From Pochonia chlamydosporia 170 (lineage: Eukaryota > Ascomycota > Sordariomycetes > Hypocreales > Clavicipitaceae): 64,000 nucleotides of DNA. Positions 10,111-21,978 of this stretch are shown here, one piece after another (positions within the stretch are counted from its first letter, which is position 1; every line of letters starts with the position of its first letter). The position numbers and the translations under genes are program-made. The stretch covers positions 2,914,001-2,978,000 of the forward strand of contig NC_035796.1 of NCBI RefSeq assembly GCF_001653235.2, given 5' to 3'. The notes under the pieces are model-generated. The model saw nothing but the letters and a program-made list of their open reading frames with translations. It was not told the origin of the DNA and made no database searches.

Positions 10111-11858
10111 TGCCGCAGGGCTTTCTGGGAGCCGATAAATGATGGCCTTACCGAGAGCGAACCGTGTAAGTGCAGTCAGCAACTGAAAGATGGTTGTATT
10201 CTTGGTCCTTTGGTCAACAAAAGTCCCTAATAAACGGCGGCGTAGAGACTCAATAGCAAGGCATTTCGATCACATCAAATAATGACGCCCTCCAAACATT
10301 ATGCCGAAGGAGCCCGTGGCGCAAACGCTATCCCATCCCCATCCCCCGTCCCGACACCGGATCTTGACGGTGGACCAACTCCGCTCTCCATTTCCCCACA
10401 GCCAGAACTGTGCAATGGCTGTTATGCCACTGACAGGTCTGGTCGTTGCTTGGTAGTTATGAGGTAATGGTTTGGACATGACTCTTTACCGAGTTCATTG
10501 TCATGGTGAAATCGGCGCTGTTGCCCACTCATGGATCTGACGTGTGTCTGAGACCGGGCTGCAACTTGCATTTTGTTGCATAACCGGCCCAGGAACTGAC
10601 GTCACTGAATATGTCAGAAATAAGTCATGTGTATTAGTAAATAAACAATTCTACTAGTGAGGCATAAGGTGAAGTTTAGGAACTCACTTACCAGGCACAG
10701 GAAAGGAATTGCCACAAGACCTCAGACGAAGCCAATTCACGGACTAACGGCCATTCTTCCATCCTTGTCCCAATTGCCCAAAATCCGGTTAAAGTACAGG
10801 GATCGTAACTGTAACTCAAGAAGCTCGATGGCGCTGACAATCCAATCGGAAAAGGCGCCGAAGATACTCACCACAGTCAATAGAAGCAGAATAACAGCTA
10901 AATTGTCATCCATTGGTGATTCTGTGTTACAAAACTTCCCTAGAGCATGGGCCCCCTAGGCCCCCTTTACTTGTAGTGTCATAGCCACGAGCTTGTGACG
11001 ACCGGTTCATTTCTGCAGAATGCAATCCAGTGTGTGCGTAGTCTTTTATAAAACTTGATAGTTACCTAGTCACCAAAGCACGTTACCAAAGCACTAAACA
11101 CGCTCAATTGGCTTTATTGATTGCCTCCTCCAATCATTTGACACCTTTGAACCACCATGTCGACAACACCATCCAAGCAGTCGAATTAGGAAATGCCCGT
11201 ACGTGAACCACTGATTACATATCTGGTACACAGCTTTTGCACTAGACTGCCCTAAGACTAGAAAGTCAGAACCGGATCAACTGTCGGACCTCGCTCACAT
11301 TGCGCGAGATGAAGCTAAAACAGATTTAGTGTCTCCCGCACCCACAGCATCTACTCGATGTCTGATTTTGACCGTTCCGTCTTCCCCATGCCGACCACGA
11401 GAATTCTGGCAAACATGGCAAGGATGTGGCACCGTTGTCTCAACAAAGTCATAGTTAGTTGAGTACGGAACTATCCAAAAGCGCATCATCGACTCCGTTT
11501 CCAAGGTTCGTTCCTCACCAGAGGCGCCGTTAAAGTTTCGCTCTGTGGAGTGCCCAATTCCTGCGCGGATCAGTTTCCAGGGAATGGAAACGCAGATGCA
11601 GAAAGGGTTCGAATACTATCCAGGGGTAAAGGCTATTCTTCTTTGCCCTGCATATACGAAACCCTGAAACTTCGCACATTCTTTCCTGTCGGGGGTTTGG
11701 ATGCCTCATAACCTTTCATTGCGCACCTTGCCCGACACTTGGCATCATAAGCGCCCCGTAAGTTCCGGAATAGCCGCTTCAAGACATAAACATATCAGAT
11801 CTGTCCTTTAGTAGCAATCCACGCTGTTCCGGTGTTTATGCAGCAATATTGAAGCGAC
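10111..11858. other. Long intergenic between oxidase and regulator genes
   Basis: This 1.7 kb divergent region separates the oxidase start from the Zn2Cys6 gene start. Short open frames at 10657-10959 (+) and 11295-11504 (-) show no recognisable content. I see no repeat or RNA gene. Confidence 0.4.
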
Positions 11859-13723
11859 ATGGTTGGAGTGCCGGGCAGATCCAAGGGTTGCCACACGTGT
11901 CGCCGACGGAAGAAAGGGGTGAGTCTATACATATCTTGTGTGTCATGAAACTCAATCTTGACCAGCAACTACTCCTATACTTAAATTCCATGGGCTGTCG
12001 GTATTGACGCCTCTACCTGCCCCAACAGTGCGATAAGAATGTCCCGTCCTGTCACCAATGCATCAGGTATGGCCTGGTGTGCGAAGGCTATGGCCGAGAA
12101 CTGATATGGATCAACGCATCAAATGAAGAAAAGGAGAATCAACAGGCACTCACTTCTAGACCCGTGGAGAAGTCGAAACAAGCAAGAGTCCCTTGGCTAT
12201 CCGCCTACACTAAAGCCGCAGGCACTGTCAACAGCAGTGTTGCTATATCTGATTCTTTAGCCCTGACGGCCCGAGAGCAAAAATATCTCGGAATATTTTG
12301 GAATGACTACTTCCCCAATGGTCGAGCTTTCTCCGATCAAGCCTGCATGTTGTCTACGGGAAGCTGGACTCGCGCAGTCAATAACCTGCGTGGATCTGAA
12401 ACCGCTGCTTCACAAGGCAATGATGGCTCTAAGTGCTTCTGTTCTCGGCGCACAGAACAATGATTCACAACTCAAATTGAAAGGACTACAGACGTATTGT
12501 AGCGCCACGGTTGACATGCTCAATGCTGTGCAGCATCAAAAACACTCCCGAAGTGACGGGGTTTTAGCAGCCGTCAGGCTCTTGGAATTCTATGAGGTAC
12601 TTGACGCTTTCCTCTCCGTTTATTTTCCCCTTAGTGTTTGGCACTGGTCTAACTTCAAGGCGTTTTAGGTATTGTTCGGGTTCGGGGCAAAACTGAACAG
12701 CGCGAATTCCAATCTCGCGAGCTGGTGGAGGCATAATGATGGCCAACTGGCCTTAATTCTACATCGTGGACCGTATTCTTTCCAGCATGGGCCGGCACAT
12801 ACGCTTTTTGTTGATGCGCGATACAACACCGTAAGTATATTCATATCGCGTCTTGACCTAGTTGAAATGCCTTGAGGTTGACCTTGATTTGGCTGCAGGC
12901 GTTATCACATCTCACGCGGAGGAAGCGATGCCCTCTGGACGACTCCGACTGGAAAACAATACCGTGGATATATTGCAAGAAGTCGATTAAAGACAGACTA
13001 GTTGACATTCTGGTGCATCTCCCAGGATTGATGCAGGACATGGACATTCTGCAGGAATTGACGTTAATAGCACCCGCTGGAGAGTGGAAAAAGAAGGTCC
13101 TTAAGTCCTGCTTGGGATTGAAGGAGGCATTGCGAAGGTGGGAAACTGAGATCGGCCAGGAACTCGAGAGATTTGACTATACTGTTTCAACAACACCATT
13201 GAAACCACCTTCCACTGACCGGGAGGTGTCACTATTGCATCTTAGTACCCTCTACTGGGCGATATCCCTGGCCGTGGACACTTCTCTTGGGACCTTGCTT
13301 GTACAAAATGCTCGATCCGGTGGTGTTGAAGGCGATTGCGAAGACGACTCAGAGACGGAGAGTACATCGTCGATGGCAACTTCTGGCAAGGGCGATTCAA
13401 GTTCTAGGCGTCAGCTCAAAGACCAGGACGATCGCAGGACGTTATTACGAACGTACGCGTACAAAATAGCCCACGCCATCCCACTCTTATTTGAGCCTGA
13501 ATCCGGTGCTTTTGGCTGCAACGTCGCCTTGTTTCCGTTGCTATCGGCTTGGCGCTTTCTATCCATGACAGAGCCGGTTGACAAACCGAGCCCCGAGCAT
13601 CAAATCATTTTGAAACTTTCTGAGAAACAATTTCAGGGGACCAGCGTTGGCAGATTTTCCGCCAGCTTGAAGCGTGACGTGTGGAACCATAAGCAATCTG
13701 GCCATGCAGCCAAGAAAGACTAA
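11859..13723 (+). CDS. Zn2Cys6 transcription factor with an apparent frameshift
   Basis: A fungal binuclear-zinc regulator. Exons are 11859-11918, 12029-12596, 12669-12830 and 12899-13723. The first splice completes the zinc cluster at residues 11-38 (CHTC, then RRRKKGC, DKNVPSC, HQC, IRYGLVC) with canonical C-x2-C-x6-C-x6-C-x2-C-x6-C spacing. Downstream is a fungal-specific regulatory domain (FWNDYFPNGRAFS, later HRGPYSFQ). Inside exon 2 the conserved reading switches frame near 12380-12395: one extra base, plausibly in the GG at 12392-12393, would reconcile ...WTRAVNNL with DLKPLLHKAMMALSAS.... No GT-AG intron of suitable length explains it. It is therefore a recent pseudogene or a sequence error; if whole, about 537 residues. 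The O-methyltransferase gene follows in the same direction. Confidence 0.8.
12392..12393 (+). other. Probable site of the +1 frameshift
   Basis: The two conserved halves of the regulator's middle domain are in different frames around this GG dinucleotide. Skipping one base here joins them without loss of conserved residues. The exact base could lie a few positions either way. Confidence 0.55.
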
Positions 13724-14446
13724 AAGACTACATATGTAATGATAACCAGCCGAGGAAATCCGGCGTAAATAAGCACACTTCCTAAGCGAGTCATCTCAAC
13801 TCAGGTACCGCCAAAATGTCGAATCTATGTATACGAAACTGCCGAGCACAATAACACATGTGTGAGGCTGTCGAATAGAGAGTGGCTGTATATATGCTCT
13901 GTACTTTTTGTGTAGGCCGCCGAAGAGGCATGAATAGAAGATGCCGACTCGACGAAAGGAACCCGAACCCTAAGACCTTGGCTACCTTATGCGTGGGAAA
14001 TTAATTTGCGCACGTAACATTCTTTGTAGATTTTTGCTTCAAATGATCTAGTCGTTTCCACCTTCATGCGGGGCGCGATGGCGAACAAAGTTATCTGATC
14101 GATAAGATTCGTCCAACCAGACCAGGCAGTGACGGCATCCGGCATTTACGAAGCGGGGATTCCAGGGTACCAATGTGAGCTATTTTGCTTGCCAAAATGC
14201 AACTTAAATTGAATGGAAGGGGATGAAGGCGAAAGACACGTCACTCACGGTTTGCGCGGACGAATTTTCCCGACGGTGCTGGCTATGGCTACTATATAAG
14301 GTCACCCTTGGCAAGTTCACATATTGAGCCTTTATGGACCGGGTTGGACACGGGTGTTTGTCACACAACTAATAAGAATTCTATCTCTTACAAACTTCTG
14401 AAATATTGAATGCAAAAATCGAGCAATTGACAATCTTCACCCCATC
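13724..14446. other. Promoter region of the O-methyltransferase gene
   Basis: This 723 nt stretch holds a CCAGACCA at 14117-14124 and a TATA box (14293-14300) about 150 nt before the start codon. No gene is supported. Confidence 0.5.
14293..14300 (+). promoter_or_regulatory. TATA box of the O-methyltransferase gene
   Basis: TATATAAG lies 147 nt upstream of the ATG, the usual range for a fungal TATA promoter with a 5' UTR of about 100 nt. Confidence 0.55.
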
Positions 14447-15854
14447 ATGGCCAAGCAAGATACCACTACCTTGAACGGCCTCGCCGCCAAGGTTCAAGAA
14501 CTCACCCAACAATTCACGCAGTACCTCCAAGAAAACAAGATCCCCGAGCCATCCTTTGCCGCTGATAGCCCTACCAGCTACAGTGGGCTTGATGGTCCAA
14601 GTTTTGTGCTCCGCCAGGCTCTCTTTGACACCCTCATGGACTTGGTGTACTTGACGCAAGGACCCAGTGAAAGCGTCTTCAACTACGTACACACTGTCGG
14701 CCCCGACTCTGGTACATTGAGTGTCCTAAATCATTTCGACTTTTGGTCTGCTGTGCCGTTGAATGGCTCTGCTTCCTATGAGGAGATATCTGCAAAGACT
14801 ACACTGCCCGTTCAAGTGTGCCAGCGCCTTGTTGAACACGGTGCAACGCTGAGGCTATTCTCTGTCACCAGCGACGGGACCACTGGGGCGAGACGAGTTC
14901 ATCATACTTCACGCTCTGCAGCCATTGCCCAGAATCAGGGCCTCAAGGCACTCGTTTCGACTATTCTCGACGACGCTGGGCCTGCAATGTCCGTGATGCC
15001 GGAAACGCTACGGCGATACACGGCGGGCAAACCCGCGTTGACACAGAACGTCGACGAGACTGCGTTTGCGGTGCTGAACAAGGACGGTGGGCCGTTTGGC
15101 AGCTTCCAGACATCGTGGGAGTTGTTGGAGAATGACGGTGAGGGGGAGCGAAAAGGCTGGCGTCAACGAAACTTTGCGGTTTTCATGCGATACGTGAATG
15201 ACATCTTTCAGTTCGAGAAGATTATTGAAGAGGGATATGACTGGGCAGCAGCGGGAAACATTCGTGTCATTGATGTAAGTCTTACGATTATTGGACCTGT
15301 TCCCAAGCTCTGAAGTCGCTTACATGTTCCAGGTCGGAGGCTCTGGCGGGCACGATTCCATCGCGCTGGCCAAGAAATTTCCAAATCTCACTCTCACGGT
15401 GCAAGATCTCGGTGAAGCAGAACCCGTTTTCCAGGGAAATCTGCCGCAAGAGTTGAAGGACCGTGTGACTTTCAAGGCGCACGATTTCTTCAATCCTCAG
15501 ACAACCCAGGCAGATGTATTCCTCATGAAGCTCATTCTCCACGACTGGCCGGATAAGGAGTCGGCGCAGATTCTGAGAAATTTGATCCCAGGAATGAAAC
15601 CTGGCTCTAAGCTGCTATTTATTGACTATGTAGGGAAGAATGAAGAGAAAGATGCTGATAAGTTACCGAGAAGTCTGCAAGCCTTTGGTACGGCGACAGA
15701 TATCCGTATGATGGCGTTGTTTAATCACAGGGAAAGGCTAGCATGGGAATGGAAGGAGGTATTTAAGTTGGCTGATGAGAGGTTTGAGATTACGAGGATG
15801 GAAGCCAATCCATTGACTTTTGTCGTGTTAATGGAAGTGACATGGAGAGGTTAA
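14447..15854 (+). CDS. SAM-dependent O-methyltransferase (secondary-metabolism type)
   Basis: A class I O-methyltransferase of the plant/fungal COMT-like family, which methylates hydroxyl groups of aromatic or polyketide substrates. Two exons, 14447-15274 and 15333-15854, give 449 residues; the GTAAGT...CAG intron splits IRVID from VGGSGGHDSIALAKKFP, the SAM-binding motif I. FPNLTLTVQDL follows as the acidic adenosine-binding strand. The catalytic His is in LILHDWPDKESAQIL. An N-terminal winged-helix dimerisation region is present (about 75-150). Substrate is unknown. Its position beside a Zn2Cys6 regulator suggests a former co-regulated pair, but no backbone synthase lies in the window. Confidence 0.94.
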
Positions 15855-16397
15855 ATGTATACATGAATGTTGTACGGCATCCTATCCTGTTGTGGGTTAT
15901 ATTGTTGTGTACGTATTTTGTCCAAGGTTTCTGAGCAAAGCCCGACAAGTTGATTAGTTGTTGGAAGAAAGTACATACTTCACAATAAAATACAAAATTC
16001 TTAGACCGTCACGCTCGCCTCAGCCTGTACTCACTGGACGCATATGTATTGCAAGCTATTGAGACAGAGGTTCGCATCATGCCTAAGCACTCTTCTTCAA
16101 TTCCTTTCGCGCCGTTACGAGTTCTTCACTTCGATTAGCCCTTGCTATTTAGAAGTAAAGAAAGAATTAACGGTCACCTTCAGAGGTTATTTGGCAAAAA
16201 GTGGCGTTTTCGCATTGGAAGTATATGTTCTGGCTGGCCCGGATTTGGCATAGTTCTTCCACGTTGGAAACCGGCAACATCGGATCATCGAGATTTTGAC
16301 CCCTCACAGCCCCCAAATCATATGTTTATTTCGATAACTTACCCTTTGTCCAATTCTGCTCATCAGTGACAGCTCGAAAATACCCAAGTCCCACGAG
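15855..16397. other. Intergenic
   Basis: I see nothing beyond the O-methyltransferase 3' region and AT-rich sequence; the small open frames here are not convincing. Confidence 0.4.
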
Positions 16398-16736
16398 ATG
16401 TGGTTTGCAAAATTACCCCAGGCTCATCACAGCCTTCGCCTCGGCGTCAAGAAGCTGATGCCGGCGGCCTACTTGCAGACTGCAACGGCTCCTGCTCAGC
16501 CATTTTCCATGAGTCGATCCATCGCATGGCCAAAGAAAAATTCGCCACAGACGGTTGCTTCTTCTCCAATCCATAAACCACAGCCCACAGAGTCGGAAGA
16601 GGATGTAACTGCTGATCGATCACCCGTTGATCCCCTTCACTCTCCAAAATCGGTAAACAGCAAGAGCAAACCGGCTGCCACGGGCAATTTCAAGGCATCT
16701 GGAGGTAACCGCAAACAGACGACCAAGTTCAACTAA
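16398..16736 (+). CDS. Small basic hypothetical protein
   Basis: An uninterrupted 112-residue frame beginning MWFAKLPQAHHSLRLGVKK. It is Ser/Pro/Lys-rich and low in complexity after residue 35, ending GNRKQTTKFN. There is no signal peptide, transmembrane segment or known motif. The composition looks like a disordered nuclear or regulatory peptide rather than random sequence, but without homologues this cannot be separated from chance. Confidence 0.3.
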   Translation: MWFAKLPQAHHSLRLGVKKLMPAAYLQTATAPAQPFSMSRSIAWPKKNSPQTVASSPIHKPQPTESEEDVTADRSPVDPLHSPKSVNSKSKPAATGNFKASGGNRKQTTKFN

Positions 16737-19185
16737 CTTGACTACTGGACTTTGTCCGAGCACGGTTACAGGAGTGCATTGTATCCGTAACCTCGTTGAA
16801 TTGCTTCGGTTGTTGCAGGATTGGGTCTGATATCACTGCTGGAATAGTACATCGCGCACACCAAGTTGATTGAAGCGGATTACAGAATTCTTGAGCTACG
16901 GTTGTAAGGCCATGAGACTGCGTCGCAATTGAAGACAGCTGGAAAGTGGACTTATACATGGCGTCTCTTTACCAAACGTCGGATAATGGGACAATGATGG
17001 TAACATGATATGATATCGGACTGTATTGCGAAGTTGCATCTGGACAGCATTCAGGGAAGAGCCGAGACTGTTCTATCTCATGTACGTTAGTTACATGTAA
17101 CTCTTAATACTTGGTGGGATCTGTGACTCACCGCCATGTTGACTATAATATACTCGTTTCAAACGTACGTGAATTATATTACAATGCCATGCAAATGTGA
17201 TTTCTGTTTCCATACCAGTCAGGTATCCATGAGTTCAACGTATCCATGAGTTCAACGTACTCTGGTGGTGATGAATGTCCTGAGAATTGGATCGATGTTA
17301 TATGCCTGCCGTGTTTATAAGATATATATGAGTTGTGTAAAGGCCTTGATGCAAGGACATACAGACGAGTCCCGTTTACAATGCTTTTGTCCGAATTTGG
17401 TCATGTTTACCAAAGCAAGGGGGATCCCAAATTCACTTCGTAAGAGAATCTGTAGTTAATGTAATATAATGATTACCGGGTTGCTATTGATGCCACAAAG
17501 AGTTCTTACTAAGAATTAGCAGATCGAACTATTCTGAGTAGTCGTATCGCCCTTTCGAAAGGCGCAACTCTTCCATTCCATTCTAGCAAATGCCGGAAAA
17601 GTTTCATCATATTCTTTTGTTTTGCTGCCATCACAATGAGTCTCAGTCTCATGCCGGGGTTCCTGGCCATACTAACGTGCACCATAAAAAGTGATCTTCC
17701 TAAATTTGTATCCCATACTTTAACTCCCAGTCCAATGTACAAAACACATAACCAACTGGGCGCTTTGATGGTTTAGTCTATTATCGACTTTCAGCCACCA
17801 CCAAGCTTTACTTTCCTCCACCAAGTTATCCTGCTTTGGCACCTCAAGCGATTAGTTGGTAGCTGAGTTCTATGGTTGACCCCACAATAGTTTGGCTTCT
17901 CTTCTTCAAATATCCAAGAGCAACTTTTAGAGCAAAGCTGAAGACTTTTTGTGCCTGCCGCAACATCCTTGGATACCTCGCGTGTTCGTGTTGAGCTGAC
18001 TAGGTCTAGGATCTCAAACCCGACATCAGCCAGTCGCAAACACACTATTGCAGTCCTCCCCTTCTTGGTGAGCCCTCAAGACAAGGCTCTGAAGCAACAG
18101 ACCCTTCCATCCAGCGACGCTGTGCAGGGGTGCAAGGTGGCTTCGGCTCTCGGCCCCTGATGAAGTGGCTTACATGCCTGCAGTCCGCTGCCATGCATCA
18201 TTAATTATTTCCGGCTGGCACGAAGCATCAAATACCACAATGTCGGGTTTACGCACGCTGGGGGACCTGGTGATTTGTATCAGGTAAGTCAGCCTAGAAT
18301 CCAAAGCTGGCCAACAACAAGCGTTCTTGGAGAGGAAACTAACTAGCCCAAACCGGATTCATCTTACGGTTTACCTAACAGGCCATTTGAAAATTGCCTG
18401 TGGAGAATAGTAAGCGTAGGCGAAGTCCCCAGCGAACTTCTTCTCAGCAAGGATTAGTTGCTGGGGCTCCTCGCCACTACGCCGATGAGGATCAGGCATC
18501 ACGTCGAATAGTGCTCTTGCACTGTGTAACATCTATCCAGTTCGGCGGAACCACCAAGTCCAAGTTCCTCCTGCATTAGTATCCAGCTAGATTTACAGCT
18601 TCCATTCAGGGCTGGTGTTAGAAGATCACTAGTGATGACTGCCCTCCGCCCCTGTCCCAACCGACCGCTCCAGCATTAGTAAACATGGGTTATGATGCAA
18701 CGGGGAAAAGGAGAATGGCTGAATTGTAAACTCAGACCAGCATAAGGGATTCCTAGTACCAGATCAGGCCATGACCGCTAAAGGAAAGGGGGACTCCTTG
18801 TGCCTCGATTGGGTGAGAAGAAGCTTGGCCTTCCTCGATGTAACCATTTCGGTTGCAAATTCAAAGGAAAAAGGACCTATTTACAATGACGGCTTAGCTG
18901 CCAATTGGTGGCGGAGAAAATTTTCCGTTGTTAAACCATACTGTTGACCCTGTTGAATATCTTAAGTACGTAGAGCCGTAGCCGGCGGTTGCTATAGTTG
19001 TTGATGCTTTAAGTCATTGTCCTCAACCGCCGAGCTGCTCTTTGCTGCATTTTGGCATCATCTTGGTTTTCATTGCCAGCGTCATCAACTGAGGCCAAGC
19101 ACCTCGGTTCCAAATGTGTTAGCCTTATCTTCCCCTTCTCTTTTATGCAGAATTCCCTGTTTCCTCTGGATTTTGTATCATTATT
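16737..19185. other. 2.4 kb intergenic, gene-poor
   Basis: No gene is supported. A 17-bp perfect tandem duplication sits at 17223-17256. The rest is AT-leaning sequence with scattered short open frames that have no recognisable content. Confidence 0.45.
17223..17256 (+). repeat. 17-bp perfect tandem duplication
   Basis: GTATCCATGAGTTCAAC occurs twice head to tail, followed by GTA. It is probably a small local duplication in non-coding DNA. Confidence 0.8.
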
Positions 19186-20572
19186 ATGTGGTATATTGCG
19201 GGCATTCCCATCGTGGGGAGGAACTATGGCCTCGTGGTGTCTGGATTTCTCTTTACCAGTGTGGCCGTTTTAGCGGTATTGCTACGAGTATTTACTCGGG
19301 TGTTTCTTGTGAAAAATGTTGGAATAGATGACTATTTCATCGCAGCTTCCATGGTATGTCGCCATGTACGGGTGGAATGACTTTGGTAGCTGATACTTCT
19401 AGTTTGGCACGATTGCTTTTCTTACTGCCGTCGTTCATCGTGAGTTGGCCTGACCCCATCCGCCTAAACATCACATTGTTCTCCTAACCTTCCCGCAGAG
19501 ATTAAATACGGTCTCGGCAACGCGGTCGACCCTTCCATAATTCAAGACTTCCTCAAGTCTCTCCTTGCCACCGTTGTCGCCTACAGCTTCACACATCTTG
19601 CTGTCAAGTTTTCCATCCTGTTCCAATGCAAGCGAATCTTTGTCGAAAAGAGTGCCCAAAGAATCTTCTTGGGCTTGCTTATTTGGATGACTGCGTACGG
19701 GTTGTTTTGCTTTTGGTCATCGATAATAACGTGCGTTCCTGTCGCCAAATATTGGGACGATTCCATTCCCGGCGGCTGTATCGATCGATCGAATTTGCAT
19801 TACGCGCTCGCAGGCTTCAATATCGTCAATGATATTGCACTACTAGTTGCTCCTATACCATATTTGAAAAATTTACAAATCCCAAGAAAAGCCAAGATGG
19901 TGCTGATTGCTGTATTTGCTTGTGGTGGCTTGTAAGTATTTAATACCCTGTCAAAGCCGACGGTGCTGACCAGTTTACAGTGCATGCATTGTAGCAATTA
20001 TTCGACTTCATTCGTTATATGTGAACAATTCAGCGCCAATAAACGAACAGCCCAGTAAGTTGCAACTTTTCTACCTGCAAATAGCCCCGTCGAAAATTGT
20101 TCTTTTCGTTTTGCCATTTCTCGTTGTTCTCAATTCTGCCTCCACGGCCTGCTAACGTCCTTTAGTCAAAGGAGTAGATATCGCCCTCTGGTCCGGTCTG
20201 GAAATTAACGTGGCTATTATATGCGCTTGTGTTCCCGCTCTCAAACCACTCTTTGTCAAATTCTTTCCTCGACTCATTTCTTCTCTTGGTGGTGACTCTG
20301 CAAAGCGTTCTCGAACTGGTCGATCAACTCAAGGTAGCCTTCCACTTCGAAGCTTCGACCATCGCAATCACTACGAACGAGAACGAAAGCAACCTGGAAT
20401 TGAGATTCAAGTTCGTCAGTCGTTTGAGATGAAGACCATGGCGACTGATGGGGATAATGATAGTGAGAAAAATCTTGTTACGGCACATGAGGGTTGGAAG
20501 ACTGAATGCTACGCGGACGGCGCAAACACCAGGGTGCCTAGCACTGACAGACATGAGGCTCCCACTGTGTAA
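19186..20572 (+). CDS. Rhodopsin-domain (PTH11-like) integral membrane protein
   Basis: Five exons, 19186-19353, 19403-19439, 19499-19931, 19981-20054 and 20166-20572, give 372 residues. The spliced protein has a run of hydrophobic helices through about residue 275. Hallmarks of the fungal rhodopsin domain are present: DDYFIAASM at the end of exon 1, IKYGLGNAVD after helix 3, and the NIVNDIALLVAPIPYLKNL helix-loop. The cytoplasmic tail (about 120 residues) is hydrophilic, Ser/Arg-rich. Family members include PTH11-type receptors of plant and insect pathogens; most have no known ligand. Its position between the O-methyltransferase and MFS genes gives no direct functional clue. Confidence 0.9.
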
Positions 20573-21978
20573 TTCAGAAAACAAATACCATATTACAGAA
20601 CGTATCTCGCACCTACGGATCCTCTAAAACATGGTTCTGCATCTCCGTCTCAAAGATTTCCTCAATCATCTCGGAAACACCGACTCTTCTGCAAGGTCAA
20701 CATACCCAGGCAATCAGGAACAGGTCGAGAGAAGACAGCCGAAGTAGACACTTAATATCCGAAGGCCCGCCGGAAGTGCAATAAAGTGACAAGGGCACAT
20801 CAGGCCCCCAGCACGGGTTTGATCTGGTGGCGTGAAGGCTTTCATCGTTGCAAGCATTGTGTGGGGGCAAAGAGCAAGCCACCTTGACTTTATTCAACAG
20901 GGTTTGGGGTTGTCTGGCACCAATTTGGAGTGTTGGCCTAGACTGGTAGTTTTGCCTGCCGGGAGCAAGGTGTTTCTTTACACCATTTCCTTACACCAGG
21001 TTCTATTAGCAGGCCATCAGTGGCAACCTTGCTTGCTTGGCTGGTACTGCGACAGTTCTGAGTGCAATATGCATTGATGTACCTGCTGAGGTTGCCTATC
21101 ATTCAAAACAAATTGGTCTGTTTGGGTAAGGTGGACTTTGCCCTGCTTCATTCATGGGAACTCTGCAACCAAAATCCAGTTCCGGCGACTCATCAATGTG
21201 GCGTGGTTGGGCCCTTGTTACCGATATCCGACCTTTTGTGACAGTTATTTCTCAGCTCGGATGTCGAGATCCACGAGACATGTCTTGCAGGGGATGCGTC
21301 TACAGTTACAAAGCCAACAGCCTCTACCGCTCGCTTCGGGGAACAGTTTGTCATAATCTTCGGCCAGCCAATACCAGCATTTACTTTCTTCCAATGGAGG
21401 TGAGCTATGTCGACAAGCATCGCCGAGCGGAAACCTGTACTAGTTTCCGCACTTGGATATATATCCGCAGGGTGCTCATTTTGCGAATTGGGAAGGGTTG
21501 TGAGAGTACTGTTGTTTACCGTCGAGACATAGTTCTCTCCTTTAGCGTCAGTTGCCCACATTACACCTTCAACTATACCTAGCGTAATTTAACGGCCTCT
21601 GCTAGCCAGTAGTAAACTGATGACCTCGAGCGGGCTCTCAAGTTGTGAACGTTGCAGCCTGCCCATAGTTTGAGGCCGGTTGCTGGTACCGCACCCGAAG
21701 ACCAAGGGACACTCTCAGTCCCAGGTGCCTGGGGTTTTTGGGCCCATGTACTCACAGAATGTCCCTTGGTGCGGTCCAGATGTCGTATCAAAATGGAAGT
21801 CTTTATCTACTGTGGGTTGTTGTGACAGGCCTTGACGATGAGCGGGTCTTTTGTGGATGATGTGGGAATCAGGCGAAGGTAACGATGCTGTACGGGAAAG
21901 AAGAGGAGCATCCGAACTGCTTGTGAGCATTTGATCGAGATGCTGGATGTGCATTATTATAAGGGTCTATTCTAATTC
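20573..21978. other. 1.4 kb intergenic with an inverted repeat
   Basis: No gene can be supported. Overlapping open frames on both strands near 21154-21582 lack recognisable content. A perfect 11-bp inverted repeat lies at 21701-21711 and 21760-21770. Confidence 0.45.
21701..21770. repeat. 11-bp perfect inverted repeat
   Basis: ACCAAGGGACA (21701-21711) is mirrored by TGTCCCTTGGT (21760-21770) with a 48-nt spacer. It lies about 210 nt past the 3' end of the MFS gene. It could form a hairpin in RNA, or be a degenerate terminal-repeat pair of a tiny element; no target duplication is evident. Confidence 0.5.

Noticed and set aside
11295..11504. Short minus-strand frame with a Cys-x2-Cys
   Set aside because: Too short, with only two cysteines; no zinc-binding family fits.
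11600..11640. GGTTCGAAT resembling a tRNA B box
   Set aside because: No matching A box, acceptor stem or anticodon arm could be laid out around it.
12377..12416. A 40-nt intron that would also restore the frame of the regulator
   Set aside because: Donor GTCAAT is non-canonical, the intron is too short, and it would remove conserved residues on both sides; a single-base frameshift is the better explanation.
21154..21582. Open frames on both strands over the same 400 nt
   Set aside because: Mutually overlapping, with no recognisable content on either strand.
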